A program made the position numbers and the translations under genes. 44,839 nt of DNA, from contig NZ_JNFG01000049.1 in assembly GCF_000729995.1 (NCBI RefSeq), positions 1-44,839 of the forward strand. Reading direction: 5' to 3'. How positions within the stretch are numbered: position 1 is the first letter of the stretch; the number at the start of each line of letters is the position of its first letter. The notes beneath the pieces are model-generated. The model was not told the DNA's origin, did no database searches, and saw only the letters and a program-made list of their open reading frames with translations. This DNA comes from Caballeronia sordidicola (GTDB taxonomy: Bacteria > Pseudomonadota > Gammaproteobacteria > Burkholderiales > Burkholderiaceae). This document shows positions 1 to 11,612 of this stretch, piece after piece.

Positions 1-125
1 CGCTTACTTCGACCGGCTGGGTGTACCTCGACTCTCATAACCTCAACTTCTCGAACCGCCCGGTGCGGACCCGCATGCCGGGTGGTGTGGCAGGGGAACG
101 GCCTCTTGGCCGTCCCCTATGCCGA
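1..125 (+). mobile_element. 3' end of a group II intron (domains V and VI), truncated by the window edge
   Basis: The DNA can fold as the two 3' domains of a group II intron. Domain V is at about 55-92: an outer stem ACCGCCCGG with CCGGGTGGT, a two-base 3' bulge (TG), and an inner stem TGCG/CGCA closed by a GACC loop. Domain VI follows at about 92-123: a long hairpin whose inner arms ACGGCC/GGCCGT are capped by TCTT, with an unpaired A in the 3' arm (CCCCTATGCC) as candidate branch point. The 3' splice site would be near 125. The CGC in the domain V stem, in place of AGC, is what I know from bacterial class C introns, which tend to insert next to transcription terminators. The 5' part is outside the window, so class and activity remain inferred. 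Confidence 0.7.
2..40 (+). CDS. C-terminal tip of group II intron reverse transcriptase/maturase (partial)
   Basis: Frame 2 is open from the window edge to a TAA at 38-40 and ends in AYFDRLGVPRLS. Its position, just before domain V of the intron, is where an intron-encoded protein normally ends (its ORF lies in domain IV). Only twelve residues are visible, so the assignment depends on context rather than on any motif. Confidence 0.4.
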   Translation, partial: AYFDRLGVPRLS

Positions 126-143
126 TCGATACAAGCAAAAAAC

Positions 144-521
144 TTATCGGGCGCGGGCCAGCAAAACGCCCGCTACAAGCGCCAGGCCGCCGACCAGGGC
201 AATGGTTTGCCAAGGTTTGTCGTGAATGTAGGTGTCCGCATCGGCTAGCGCCGCATTCGCGCGGGCGCGAACGGCGTCTTGTGTGTCGTTCAAACGTGCG
301 CGTGCAGAGTCCACGCTCTTGCCCAATTGGGCCCGCAGCGCGGAGACGTCAGCTGACGTCCCTTCCGACAGCGTTTCTTCAATCTCCGAAATCAGCGTGC
401 GCAATTCGCCGCCGATGTCCTGCGCCGCGTCGCGGCTGTGACGCGAAATGCGGCGTGCGCGCCGGCTGGTGGAGTTCCATGAATCTCCGAGGGCATCTCG
501 CGTATTGGGGAATGCGTTCAT
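144..521 (-). CDS. DUF883 family (ElaB/YqjD-like) membrane-anchored protein
   Basis: A 125-residue protein, polar and alpha-helical for most of its length, with a predicted coiled-coil-like middle (about 35-95). A single C-terminal hydrophobic segment follows (IALVGGLALVAGVLLARAR). This architecture, with the short conserved DKPWQTIALVGGLALVAG end, is that of the DUF883/ElaB/YqjD family. Its E. coli members are tail-anchored inner-membrane proteins that bind ribosomes in stationary phase. That function is known for the E. coli relatives only and is inferred here. The start at 521 is chosen because GGAG lies a few bases upstream; the frame stays open further upstream but without a ribosome site. 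The gene's 3' end faces the group II intron end. Confidence 0.85.
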   Translation of the reverse strand: MNAFPNTRDALGDSWNSTSRRARRISRHSRDAAQDIGGELRTLISEIEETLSEGTSADVSALRAQLGKSVDSARARLNDTQDAVRARANAALADADTYIHDKPWQTIALVGGLALVAGVLLARAR

Positions 522-744
522 AGGATCGCTCCGTCGATGGATGAATCGTGGATGGGCCGCGAAGTTGCGGAAAAATACTAGGTGAGCAAGTTGGATGCCG
601 GTTGATCGGCGGCGTTCAACATTGCACGCTCGAGCCTTGCCGCGCAAGCCATCCAGCGAAAAGCAGAAAATCAAAAAAAGTAGAAACTGCCAGGATAGGC
701 GCGGAAAAAAGCTTGCCGCGCGTCATATTTACAAGCACTGAAAG
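522..744. other. Intergenic stretch upstream of the DUF883 gene
   Basis: With the terminator and tail that follow it, this forms the 337-base gap between the DUF883 gene and the ompW-like gene. It should hold the leftward promoter of the DUF883 gene, but I find no convincing -35/-10 pair. An A-rich patch lies at about 660-690. No other structure is apparent. Confidence 0.4.
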
Positions 745-783
745 ACAAACGCCGTTGCGAGGATTCCTCGCAACGGCGTTTGT
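745..783 (-). terminator. Strong hairpin downstream of the ompW-like gene
   Basis: A perfect 18-bp stem (745-762 with 766-783) with a three-base loop (ATT). It lies about 75 bases after the leftward ompW-like stop codon. The outer stem is A/T-rich (ACAAAC/GTTTGT) but no long T-tract follows on either side, so it may act in both directions or protect RNA ends. Confidence 0.65.
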
Positions 784-858
784 TTCATGTCTTGCTTAGA
801 CGGACAGCGATAAAAACAGAGCGGAAGGTGATGCTTAAAACCGCATTTAGAACCGCGT

Positions 859-1584
859 TTAGAACCGGTACCCGACGTTCAAATACGTCACGATCGGGTT
901 CAGCTTCAGCTTCGCTTCCGAATTCACGGTGAGCTGGCCAACCGGGGTCTGCGCCTGGGTTGTAAGCTTGGCGGTGGCGTGAACGGGTATGAATGAGATG
1001 GAGAAACCTGCAAACCAATGATCGGTGAACGCGTATGTAAGGCCTGCATTAAACACGGGCGCCCACGAACTATCCGTCGATACGTCGGTCGGACCATGCA
1101 GCACGTTAGTTTCGAAGTCGGTATTCGTGATCTTGGCGTCGGTGAACGAAATGTGCGTCACGCCAATGCCCACGTACGGACGAATTTTCGACTGCGGTTG
1201 CATGAAGTAGTACTTCAGCAGCAGCGTTGGGCTCCACTGTTTGGCCGAACCGAGCGTGCCATATTGCGAATACCCCTTTTCACCCTTCAAGTCGAACGAG
1301 GGCGGAATGCCGAGAACGAATTCGCCGGCAATATGGTCGGTGACAAAGTAGCCGGCGGTGAAGCCTGCGGTGTCCCCGCTGGAGAGGCTCGCGCCCGTGT
1401 TGGGTAGTTCAACGCCGACCGGCGATCCACCTACGCTCGTTTCCTTGAGCGGGCCGCTGCTGGAAAGAGGCGCGAAATGGAGCCAACCTGTCGTGACGAA
1501 AAAAGTGTTTGCCGACTGTGCATGTGCTGCGCCAGACATGCACGCGAATGCGGCGACCCCCGTAACAACCCGTTTTATTTTCAT
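859..1584 (-). CDS. ompW: OmpW family outer membrane beta-barrel protein
   Basis: 241 residues with a clear Sec signal peptide (basic MKIKR, hydrophobic core, GAAHAQ cleavage region). The mature part has alternating beta-strand character and ends in YRF, the terminal aromatic that OMP assembly by the Bam complex recognises. The segments YVGIGVTHISF and the final YLNVGYRF fit the OmpW/AlkL family of eight-stranded barrels, which move small hydrophobic molecules across the outer membrane. At 241 residues it is slightly longer than typical OmpW (about 210-230). GGAGGAG precedes the ATG. It is monocistronic, transcribed away from the transposase-like gene. The substrate cannot be told from sequence. 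Confidence 0.85.
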   Translation of the reverse strand: MKIKRVVTGVAAFACMSGAAHAQSANTFFVTTGWLHFAPLSSSGPLKETSVGGSPVGVELPNTGASLSSGDTAGFTAGYFVTDHIAGEFVLGIPPSFDLKGEKGYSQYGTLGSAKQWSPTLLLKYYFMQPQSKIRPYVGIGVTHISFTDAKITNTDFETNVLHGPTDVSTDSSWAPVFNAGLTYAFTDHWFAGFSISFIPVHATAKLTTQAQTPVGQLTVNSEAKLKLNPIVTYLNVGYRF

Positions 1585-1725
1585 TGAGTGCTCCTCCGAA
1601 AAAGCACGCTAATTATGAACAGAACATTTGAAACAAACCATGCTTCGCCTCAGAGCGTTTTCCCTAAGAAGAATGCTGGCTCTAATTGGGTTAGCGCGGC
1701 GCCAAGCCCCTGATTTCCCCGATCC

Positions 1726-1760
1726 ATGCATGGTTGATGCATGGGTTGACGCATCCCCTC
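1726..1760. repeat. Three imperfect ~12-bp tandem repeats
   Basis: Units are ATGCATGGTTG (1726-1736), ATGCATGGGTTG (1737-1748) and the diverged ACGCATCCCCTC (1749-1760). They lie between the divergent ompW-like and Y1-transposase-like genes, about 100 bases before the latter's start. Helical-turn spacing suggests a possible protein-binding array; no factor is identified. Confidence 0.45.
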
Positions 1761-1856
1761 GCACGACTTGAACGAAAATTTTCAAGGTGGCCCAGAATGT
1801 GGCTTTAACGGACCGCCGGAATACCCGACCAACGCTCGACCAACGGAAAATCCAGC

Positions 1857-2564
1857 ATGGCACGGCTAGCACGACTCTACGTTCCCGAACAGCCGCAGCA
1901 TGTCATCTTGCGCGGTCTCGACCAGCAGCCCGCTTTCGTCGAAGCTCCGGACTACGAGCTTTTCATCGAATGCCTGCGCACGGCCTCCCGCGACCACCAT
2001 CTCGCCATCCACGCTTATGCGCTGATGCCAGGGGCGGTACATCTCCTCGTCACTCCCCGAGACGAAGCCAGTCTCCCGAAAGCCATGCAGGCGGTCGGCC
2101 GGCGCTATGTCGCGCATTTCAATCGCCGTTATGCCCGCCGCGGCACCTTGTGGGAAGGCCGCTACCGGGCGACGGTGATCGAAGGTGAAACCTACTTCCT
2201 GCTCGCGAGCCGCGTAGTCGAGATGGCGCCGGTGCATGCAGAGCTCGTGCCCCTCCCGCAAGACTACAAATGGTCGAGCTATCGCCATCACATCGGCGTG
2301 ACGCTCGACAGCCTCATAACCGATCACCCGCTGTACTGGAAGCTCGGCAACACACCGTTTGAACGCCAGCGCGCCTATACAGAGCTGTGCGAGCAGCCGC
2401 TCGACGAACGCGAAGCCAACCGGCTGCTGCAGGCGACGCTCAAAGGCTGGGTGCTCGGCAGCGACTCGTACAGGGAGTGGGCAGGGCGCGCCGCCAACCG
2501 GCGCGTCTCACCGTTGCCTCGTGGCCGTCCTCGCAAGATCCGCGAGACTCCACAGACCCGTTAA
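1857..2564 (+). CDS. REP-associated-tyrosine-transposase-like (Y1_Tnp) protein with degenerate active site
   Basis: 235 residues. The fold signature of IS200/Y1 and RAYT transposases is recognisable: N-terminal RLYVPEQPQHVILRG, then YALMPGAVHLL (residues 54-64), GTLWEGRYRATVI, and PLPQDYKWSSYRHH. In active members the metal site reads MPNHVHLL and the nucleophile sits in a motif like RYIELNPVRA. Here the first His of the HUH pair is Ala60 (A-V-H) and the Tyr position is Val120 (ASRVVEMAPVHAEL). Both changes should abolish single-strand nicking. About 75 C-terminal residues follow, ending in a basic PRGRPRKIRE stretch that resembles an AT-hook. No IS ends are visible. It is probably a retained DNA-binding protein rather than a live transposase, which is inference. 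GGA at 1844-1846 is the only Shine-Dalgarno hint. Confidence 0.8.
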   Translation: MARLARLYVPEQPQHVILRGLDQQPAFVEAPDYELFIECLRTASRDHHLAIHAYALMPGAVHLLVTPRDEASLPKAMQAVGRRYVAHFNRRYARRGTLWEGRYRATVIEGETYFLLASRVVEMAPVHAELVPLPQDYKWSSYRHHIGVTLDSLITDHPLYWKLGNTPFERQRAYTELCEQPLDEREANRLLQATLKGWVLGSDSYREWAGRAANRRVSPLPRGRPRKIRETPQTR

Positions 2565-2599
2565 CGGCGTTTTCGCGCTGGAACTGAAGAATGACTCAG

Positions 2600-2636
2600 C
2601 GGCATGACGACAAAAATCGGCATGCCGTTTATTTTT
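2600..2636 (+). terminator. Rho-independent terminator after the Y1-transposase-like gene
   Basis: The 7-bp stem CGGCATG/CATGCCG (2600-2606 with 2621-2627) has a 14-base loop and is followed by TTTATTTTT. The long loop makes it weaker than usual, but the T-rich tail supports termination. Confidence 0.6.
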
Positions 2637-2716
2637 CTCTGAATTTGATGTGGAACTAATTAAATGGGGCAATCATGCACCAACTCGATAATAGGTGTCA
2701 GATCAACGCATTTTGA

Positions 2717-2746
2717 TTGCCAACTTTTTGATTCATCGCGTATATT
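2717..2746 (+). promoter_or_regulatory. Candidate sigma70 promoter for gltBD
   Basis: TTGCCA (2717-2722) and TATATT (2741-2746) are separated by 18 bases, in an AT-rich patch that stands out from the GC-rich surroundings, upstream of gltB. Seen in sequence only; the start point is not known. Confidence 0.5.
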
Positions 2747-2922
2747 TCGTTTTCCGGCAGTTCGTGACGCGTTGCGTCAATTTGCTCGACCGGCGTCGCG
2801 TTTTTCGCCCAGGTTCAGGGTCTTGGCCTGCCGGAGGCGCGACCAACGCACAAAAGCAACGCAAAACAACGCAACAACATGTTCAACGGCCGCCCGCGGC
2901 CCCCCACAGAACACGGTGACCT

Positions 2923-7626
<4,704 letters not shown>

Positions 7627-7654
7627 ATTTTCCGCGGAACCTGATCTAGTACGG

Positions 7655-7679
7655 CCCTTCGGCGTTAGACGTCGAAGGG
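7655..7679 (+). other. Hairpin between gltB and gltD
   Basis: CCCTTCG (7655-7661) pairs with CGAAGGG (7673-7679) across an 11-base loop. No T-tract follows, so it is unlikely to be a full terminator. It could adjust the gltB:gltD ratio by RNA stability. Confidence 0.35.
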
Positions 7680-7713
7680 TGGATTAACCCCCAATACAGA
7701 GAAAGAGAACCAC

Positions 7714-9180
7714 ATGGGCAAAGCAACCGGTTTTCTCGAGTTCGAGCGCCAGCATGAGACGTACGAAGCGCCGCTCGCTCGCGTCAAGCATTACAAGGAA
7801 TTCGTTCACGCGCTGTCGGACGAGAACGCGAAGATCCAGGGCGCGCGCTGCATGGATTGCGGCATTCCGTTCTGCAACAACGGCTGTCCGGTGAACAACA
7901 TCATTCCAGACTTCAACGACCTGGTGTTCCAGCAGAACTGGAAGACGGCCATTGAAGTGCTGCATTCCACGAACAACTTCCCGGAGTTCACTGGGCGCAT
8001 TTGTCCGGCGCCGTGTGAAACCGCGTGCACGCTTGGCATCAACGACGATCCGGTCGGCATCAAGTCGATCGAACACGCGATCATCGATAAAGCGTGGGCC
8101 GAAGGCTGGGTCGCTCCCTTGCCGTCGAAGCACAAGACCGGCAAGAAGGTGGCCGTGGTCGGATCGGGTCCTGCCGGATTGGCCGCTGCGCAGCAACTCG
8201 CGCGTGCGGGGCATGACGTGACCGTGTTCGAAAAGAACGATCGGATTGGTGGATTGCTGCGCTATGGCATCCCCGATTTCAAGCTTGAAAAGTGGCTGAT
8301 CGATCGCCGCATGCGGCAGATGGAAGCCGAAGGCGTGGCGTTCCGGACCAATGTGTTTATCGGTAAAGATCCGTTGCCGGGGCATATCGCGAATTCATCG
8401 CGTGAAACCATTTCGCCCGAAGAGTTGCGCGAGCAGTTCGACGCTGTCGTGATTGCAGGTGGATCGGAAACGCCGCGTGATTTGCCGGTGCCTGGACGTG
8501 AAATGCAAGGCATCCATTACGCAATGGAATTCCTGCCGCTGCAGAACAAGGTAAATGCTGGCGACACGGTCGTCGATCAGTTGATCGCGAAGGGCAAGCA
8601 CGTTGTCGTGATTGGTGGCGGCGATACGGGTTCGGATTGCGTTGGGACATCGAATCGGCATGGCGCGAAAAGCGTGACGCAGTTCGAGTTGCTTTCGCAG
8701 CCGCCTGAAGTCGAGAACAAGCCGCTGGTTTGGCCGTACTGGCCGATCAAGTTGCGTACGTCGTCGTCGCATGAGGAAGGTTGCGAGCGCGATTGGTCTG
8801 TGGCGACCAAGCGCTTCGAAGGCAAGAACGGCAAGGTTGAAAAGCTGATCGCCGTGCGCGTGGAATGGAAGGACGGGAAGATGCAGGAAGTGGCGGGATC
8901 GGAGTTCGAAATGAAGGCCGATCTGGTGCTGCTCGCGATGGGCTTTACGCAACCCGCGTCGCCCGTGCTCGAGGCGTTTGGTGTCGATAAAGACGCGCGC
9001 GGGAATGTGAAGGCTTCTACCGAAGGGGAGAAGGCTTACTTCACTTCAGTGCCCAAGGTGTTCACCGCTGGGGATATGCGGCGTGGCCAGTCGCTGGTTG
9101 TTTGGGCGATTCGTGAAGGGCGGCAGTGCGCAAGATCGGTGGATGCGTTTTTGATGGGGTGTACCGAGTTGCCGCGCTGA
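7714..9180 (+). CDS. gltD: Glutamate synthase (NADPH) small subunit
   Basis: 488 residues. This FAD flavoprotein takes electrons from NADPH and passes them through 4Fe-4S clusters to GltB. N-terminal cysteines C46, C49, C54 and C58 (CMDCGIPFCNNGC), plus C97, C101 and C105, lie in the dihydropyrimidine-dehydrogenase-like cluster domain. The FAD dinucleotide fold is VAVVGSGPAGLAAA (about 147-160) and the NADPH fold is VVVIGGGDTGSDC (about 295-307). The C-terminal KVFTAGDMRRGQSLVVWAI is the conserved FAD-contacting end. AGAAAGAGAA precedes the ATG. Co-transcription with gltB is expected from spacing; the hairpin after its stop ends the unit. Confidence 0.97.
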   Translation: MGKATGFLEFERQHETYEAPLARVKHYKEFVHALSDENAKIQGARCMDCGIPFCNNGCPVNNIIPDFNDLVFQQNWKTAIEVLHSTNNFPEFTGRICPAPCETACTLGINDDPVGIKSIEHAIIDKAWAEGWVAPLPSKHKTGKKVAVVGSGPAGLAAAQQLARAGHDVTVFEKNDRIGGLLRYGIPDFKLEKWLIDRRMRQMEAEGVAFRTNVFIGKDPLPGHIANSSRETISPEELREQFDAVVIAGGSETPRDLPVPGREMQGIHYAMEFLPLQNKVNAGDTVVDQLIAKGKHVVVIGGGDTGSDCVGTSNRHGAKSVTQFELLSQPPEVENKPLVWPYWPIKLRTSSSHEEGCERDWSVATKRFEGKNGKVEKLIAVRVEWKDGKMQEVAGSEFEMKADLVLLAMGFTQPASPVLEAFGVDKDARGNVKASTEGEKAYFTSVPKVFTAGDMRRGQSLVVWAIREGRQCARSVDAFLMGCTELPR

Positions 9181-9212
9181 GATCGTTTGTCGCGTGGTGC
9201 TGGAAAGGAAAC

Positions 9213-9238
9213 CGGGCTCGATGTGAGCCCGTTTTTTT
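9213..9238 (+). terminator. Rho-independent terminator of gltBD
   Basis: The stem CGGGCTC (9213-9219) / GAGCCCG (9225-9231), with a five-base loop, is followed directly by seven T (9232-9238), 32 bases after the gltD stop. Confidence 0.9.
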
Positions 9239-9323
9239 ATCTGTATTCCCCAAAGTTAAACTCGCGATACTGCCGTCGATGAGGCTTGCTAGAGCAACTC
9301 GATCCAAGAGCGGGAGGATGTGC

Positions 9324-9764
9324 ATGGGAACGACCTACAAACAAGACGTGGTGGCCTGGGCTCAAGAGCAGGCGGCGTTGCTGCGCTCGGGGAAGCTATC
9401 GGCTATCGATATCGAACATATCGCCGAGGAGATCGAGGACGTGGGCAGGAGCGAGCAACGCGACTTGGGCAGCCGCATGGCTGTGCTATTGGCCCATCTG
9501 CTCAAGTGGGAGTATCAGCCGAGCCATCGAACCAGCAGTTGGAAACGAACCATCAAGGAGCAACGCAAAGTGCTTGGTTTGCGGTTGAAGAAAACGCCAA
9601 GCCTTAACGGATCGCTTACGGACCCGGACTGGCTCGCAGAAAGTTGGTCGGACGGGGTAAGTAAAGCCGTCGATGAAACCGGCTTGGATGTGTTCCCGGA
9701 AGGCTGCGCGTGGTCGGTCGAAGAGATTCTCTCCCAGGATTTTTATCCCGAAAGCTGGTTGTAA
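9324..9764 (+). CDS. DUF29 domain-containing protein
   Basis: 146 residues. The pattern YKQDVVAWAQEQAALLRSG, then IDIEHIAEEIEDVGRSEQR, LLAHLLKWEYQP and a C-terminal FPEGCAWSVEEILSQDFYPE is that of the DUF29 family, common in cyanobacteria and proteobacteria and without a settled biochemical function. It is predicted to be helical and soluble. The ATG at 9324 is chosen because GGGAGG (9312-9317) sits six bases upstream; the in-frame ATG at 9318 directly abuts it. The gene is followed at once by restriction-modification remnants, so it may be part of a small variable island. No function is assigned. Confidence 0.8.
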   Translation: MGTTYKQDVVAWAQEQAALLRSGKLSAIDIEHIAEEIEDVGRSEQRDLGSRMAVLLAHLLKWEYQPSHRTSSWKRTIKEQRKVLGLRLKKTPSLNGSLTDPDWLAESWSDGVSKAVDETGLDVFPEGCAWSVEEILSQDFYPESWL

Positions 9765-9781
9765 TGATATAAAAATTTGCC

Positions 9782-10247
9782 GCGTTCAACTTGCTTTACC
9801 TCGTCACTGAGAAGTATGCCGGTTTCGACTTGTATCCGGGCGCGGTCGACAACCATCTAATGGGATTGGCCTTCGAAGAGTTGATCCGCAAGTTCGCCGA
9901 GATCTCGAATGAGACGGCGGGTGAACACTTCACACCGCGCGAAGTGGTTCGCCTGATGGTGAGCCTGCTGTTCATTGAAGACAATGTCGTGCTTAAATCT
10001 AGAAGTGCAGTAGTCCGAGCTATTTACGATCTAACAGCGGGTACTGGTGGAATGCTGTCCATGGCAGGCGAGTTTCTGCTTCAGCATGATCCGGCTGCGC
10101 GGCTGACTATGTTTGGGCAAGGCGCTGAACGACGAATCCTATGCCGTCTGTATAGCTGACATGCTGATTAAAGGGCAAGACGTCAGCAATATCACCGGTG
10201 GCAATACGCTTTCCGACGACGGGCATAGCGGTCGCAAGTTCGATTAC
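9782..10247 (+). pseudogene. hsdM: Type I restriction-modification methyltransferase subunit, fragment
   Basis: The translation reads as an internal portion of HsdM: FNLLYLVTEKYAGFD, AFEELIRKFAEISNETAGEHF, TPREVVRLMVSLLF, and the AdoMet-binding motif I as DLTAGTGG (normally DPTAGTGG). After MFGQ (about 10121) the frame shifts; a single extra G restores the expected LNDESYAVCIADMLIKGQD continuation in the next frame. The text stops at KFDY (10247), just before the catalytic NPPF motif. The N-terminal domain, NPPF and target-recognition-facing C-terminus are all missing. In a working system this subunit would N6-methylate adenine with HsdS; this copy cannot. Confidence 0.85.
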
Positions 10248-10255
10248 GGCCATAT

Positions 10256-10631
10256 ATTGCAAAGCCGTATCTCGCCGTACGCGCCGGGGGAATCAAACTC
10301 GCGTTTAAACCGGCACACGACGGTCGGGAAATCGATGAGAAGCAAGTCGAACGAAGCACTGCGACGAAAGCAAGCTCCTTGAGATCGACACGCTGGCGCA
10401 ACAAGCAATGAGCAATAGTAAGCAACAGTTCGACAACTCTCCTGATCTCACCGATGCGTTGCAGAACGCAATTATGCGTTCGATGCCCATGCAACGATGA
10501 GCACCCAAGCACTTAGTTCTGCGCGAGTGCGCGCCGGCCTCAAAGACATCCTTCTGGGCCCCGGACAGTTGTACGAGGCGTTGCGCGCCCGCTCCGGCCT
10601 ACCGCCGCGGATTGGTGAGCGAGGATGGTGA
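10256..10631 (+). pseudogene. hsdR: Probable type I restriction endonuclease (HsdR) C-terminal fragment, frameshifted
   Basis: Three reading frames chain together with single-base indels. One carries KLAFKPAHDGREIDEKQVER (about 10291-10350). The next carries LLEIDTLAQQAMSNSKQQFD and SPDLTDALQNAIM (10375-10476). The third carries AFDAHATMSTQALSSARVRA and GLKDILLGPGQLYEALR up to a TGA at 10629-10631. I recognise the last two as resembling the C-terminal end of a family of HsdR helicase-nucleases, from memory rather than by search. With the hsdM fragment this suggests that a large internal deletion removed the rest of the operon, including hsdS. The first segment is the least certain. Confidence 0.6.
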
Positions 10632-10739
10632 GGCTCGTCGCACTGTTTCCCTTTCCATCCCCCGCTATTGCGACTTCTCCGATAGCCTCGCGTTAGGCCT
10701 CAGCGCATGCTCATGCCCTCACAAATTCAGGGGCGTGGA

Positions 10740-11510
10740 ATGAACAAGATCGAGCGATTCTCCAGCGGCGCGTTCTTATTTGCGGCGTTCGTTTCACTCA
10801 CCGCATCGGCTGAAACCACTGGTCACGGGTGGACGTACGAAGGCGAACACGGACCTGCTCACTGGGGCGCCATGGGCGAAGCCTTCCACGCATGCGAAAG
10901 CGGCCGCGCCGAGTCACCGATTGACATCGCGAAGGCAAAGAAAGCGCCAGCCGATATGCCCCGCCTGAAGATCAACTACAAGCCCCTTCCCATCGATATC
11001 ATCAACACCGGCCACGCCGTTCAATTTAACGCGACGCCCGGTACCGAAGGCATCACGCTCGGCGATCAAGCCTACCAACTCGTTCAGTTCCACTTTCATT
11101 CACCGGGTGAAGAACGTTTTGCTGGCAAGGAAAGCGTGATGGACGCTCACCTCGTCCACCGATCCGAGGACGGCAAGCTCCTCGTTTTGGCCGTTCAGTT
11201 CCAGATCGGCGATCATCCCAATCCCGTCATCCAGACGATGCTGGACCGTATCCCGAAGGAGAAGGGGGCGGAGTTCAAGGTGAATGCTGTGATGGTGAAT
11301 CCGTTCGACCTGCTGCCCAAACAAACGAGCTACTACACGTATAGCGGTTCACTGACTACGCCGCCGTGTTCGGAAGGCGTGACGTGGATCGAGTTCAAGG
11401 AACGGATGATCATCACGCAGCAGCAACTCGATTCCATGCAGCGCTTTTATCACGGCAATCAACGCCCGGTGCAAGCGCTCAACGGACGTGAGATTTGGGA
11501 CGTGGAGTGA
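10740..11510 (+). CDS. cah: Periplasmic alpha-class carbonic anhydrase
   Basis: 256 residues. It interconverts CO2 and bicarbonate in the periplasm. A signal peptide ends near SLTASAE (residue 24). The alpha-class core follows: HWGAM, SPIDI, then the zinc ligands H118 and H120 in QFHFHSPGEE and H137 in MDAHLVHR. The Thr gatekeeper region is in GSLTTPPCSEGVTW. C52 and the Cys of PPCSEG can form the disulfide typical of bacterial members. The ATG at 10740 is preferred over an in-frame ATG 33 bases upstream because the signal peptide starts there and GGGGCGTGGA precedes it. It is a single gene, convergent with the MFS gene. Confidence 0.93.
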   Translation: MNKIERFSSGAFLFAAFVSLTASAETTGHGWTYEGEHGPAHWGAMGEAFHACESGRAESPIDIAKAKKAPADMPRLKINYKPLPIDIINTGHAVQFNATPGTEGITLGDQAYQLVQFHFHSPGEERFAGKESVMDAHLVHRSEDGKLLVLAVQFQIGDHPNPVIQTMLDRIPKEKGAEFKVNAVMVNPFDLLPKQTSYYTYSGSLTTPPCSEGVTWIEFKERMIITQQQLDSMQRFYHGNQRPVQALNGREIWDVE

Positions 11511-11561
11511 TCCGACCTCGCTGAGAAATCACCCGTCGAAAGACGGCGCGCTGTAAGACAA

Positions 11562-11593
11562 GAAGCGGTTTTAGCGCAGGCTAAAACCGCTTC
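11562..11593. terminator. Hairpin between convergent cah and MFS genes
   Basis: A perfect 14-bp stem GAAGCGGTTTTAGC / GCTAAAACCGCTTC (11562-11575, 11580-11593) with a GCAG loop. Its place between two converging stop codons suggests that it serves both directions, though long T-tracts are absent. Confidence 0.7.
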
Positions 11594-11612
11594 GTCTTCA
11601 TCATCAAGAAAG

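Larger units (their letters stand above)
2565..2922. other. Intergenic region upstream of gltB
   Basis: 358 bases. The first part holds the terminator of the preceding gene, the middle holds a candidate sigma70 promoter, and the rest is a leader of about 165 bases before gltB. I looked for a sigma54 TGGCAC-N5-TTGC site and saw none. Confidence 0.5.

Noticed and set aside
2565..2922. Possible sigma54/NtrC control of gltBD
   Set aside because: No TGGCAC-N5-TTGC-like element was found in the upstream region.
1585..2922. An intact insertion sequence around the Y1-like gene
   Set aside because: No terminal palindromes typical of IS200/IS605 or REP pairs were found flanking it, and the catalytic residues are missing.
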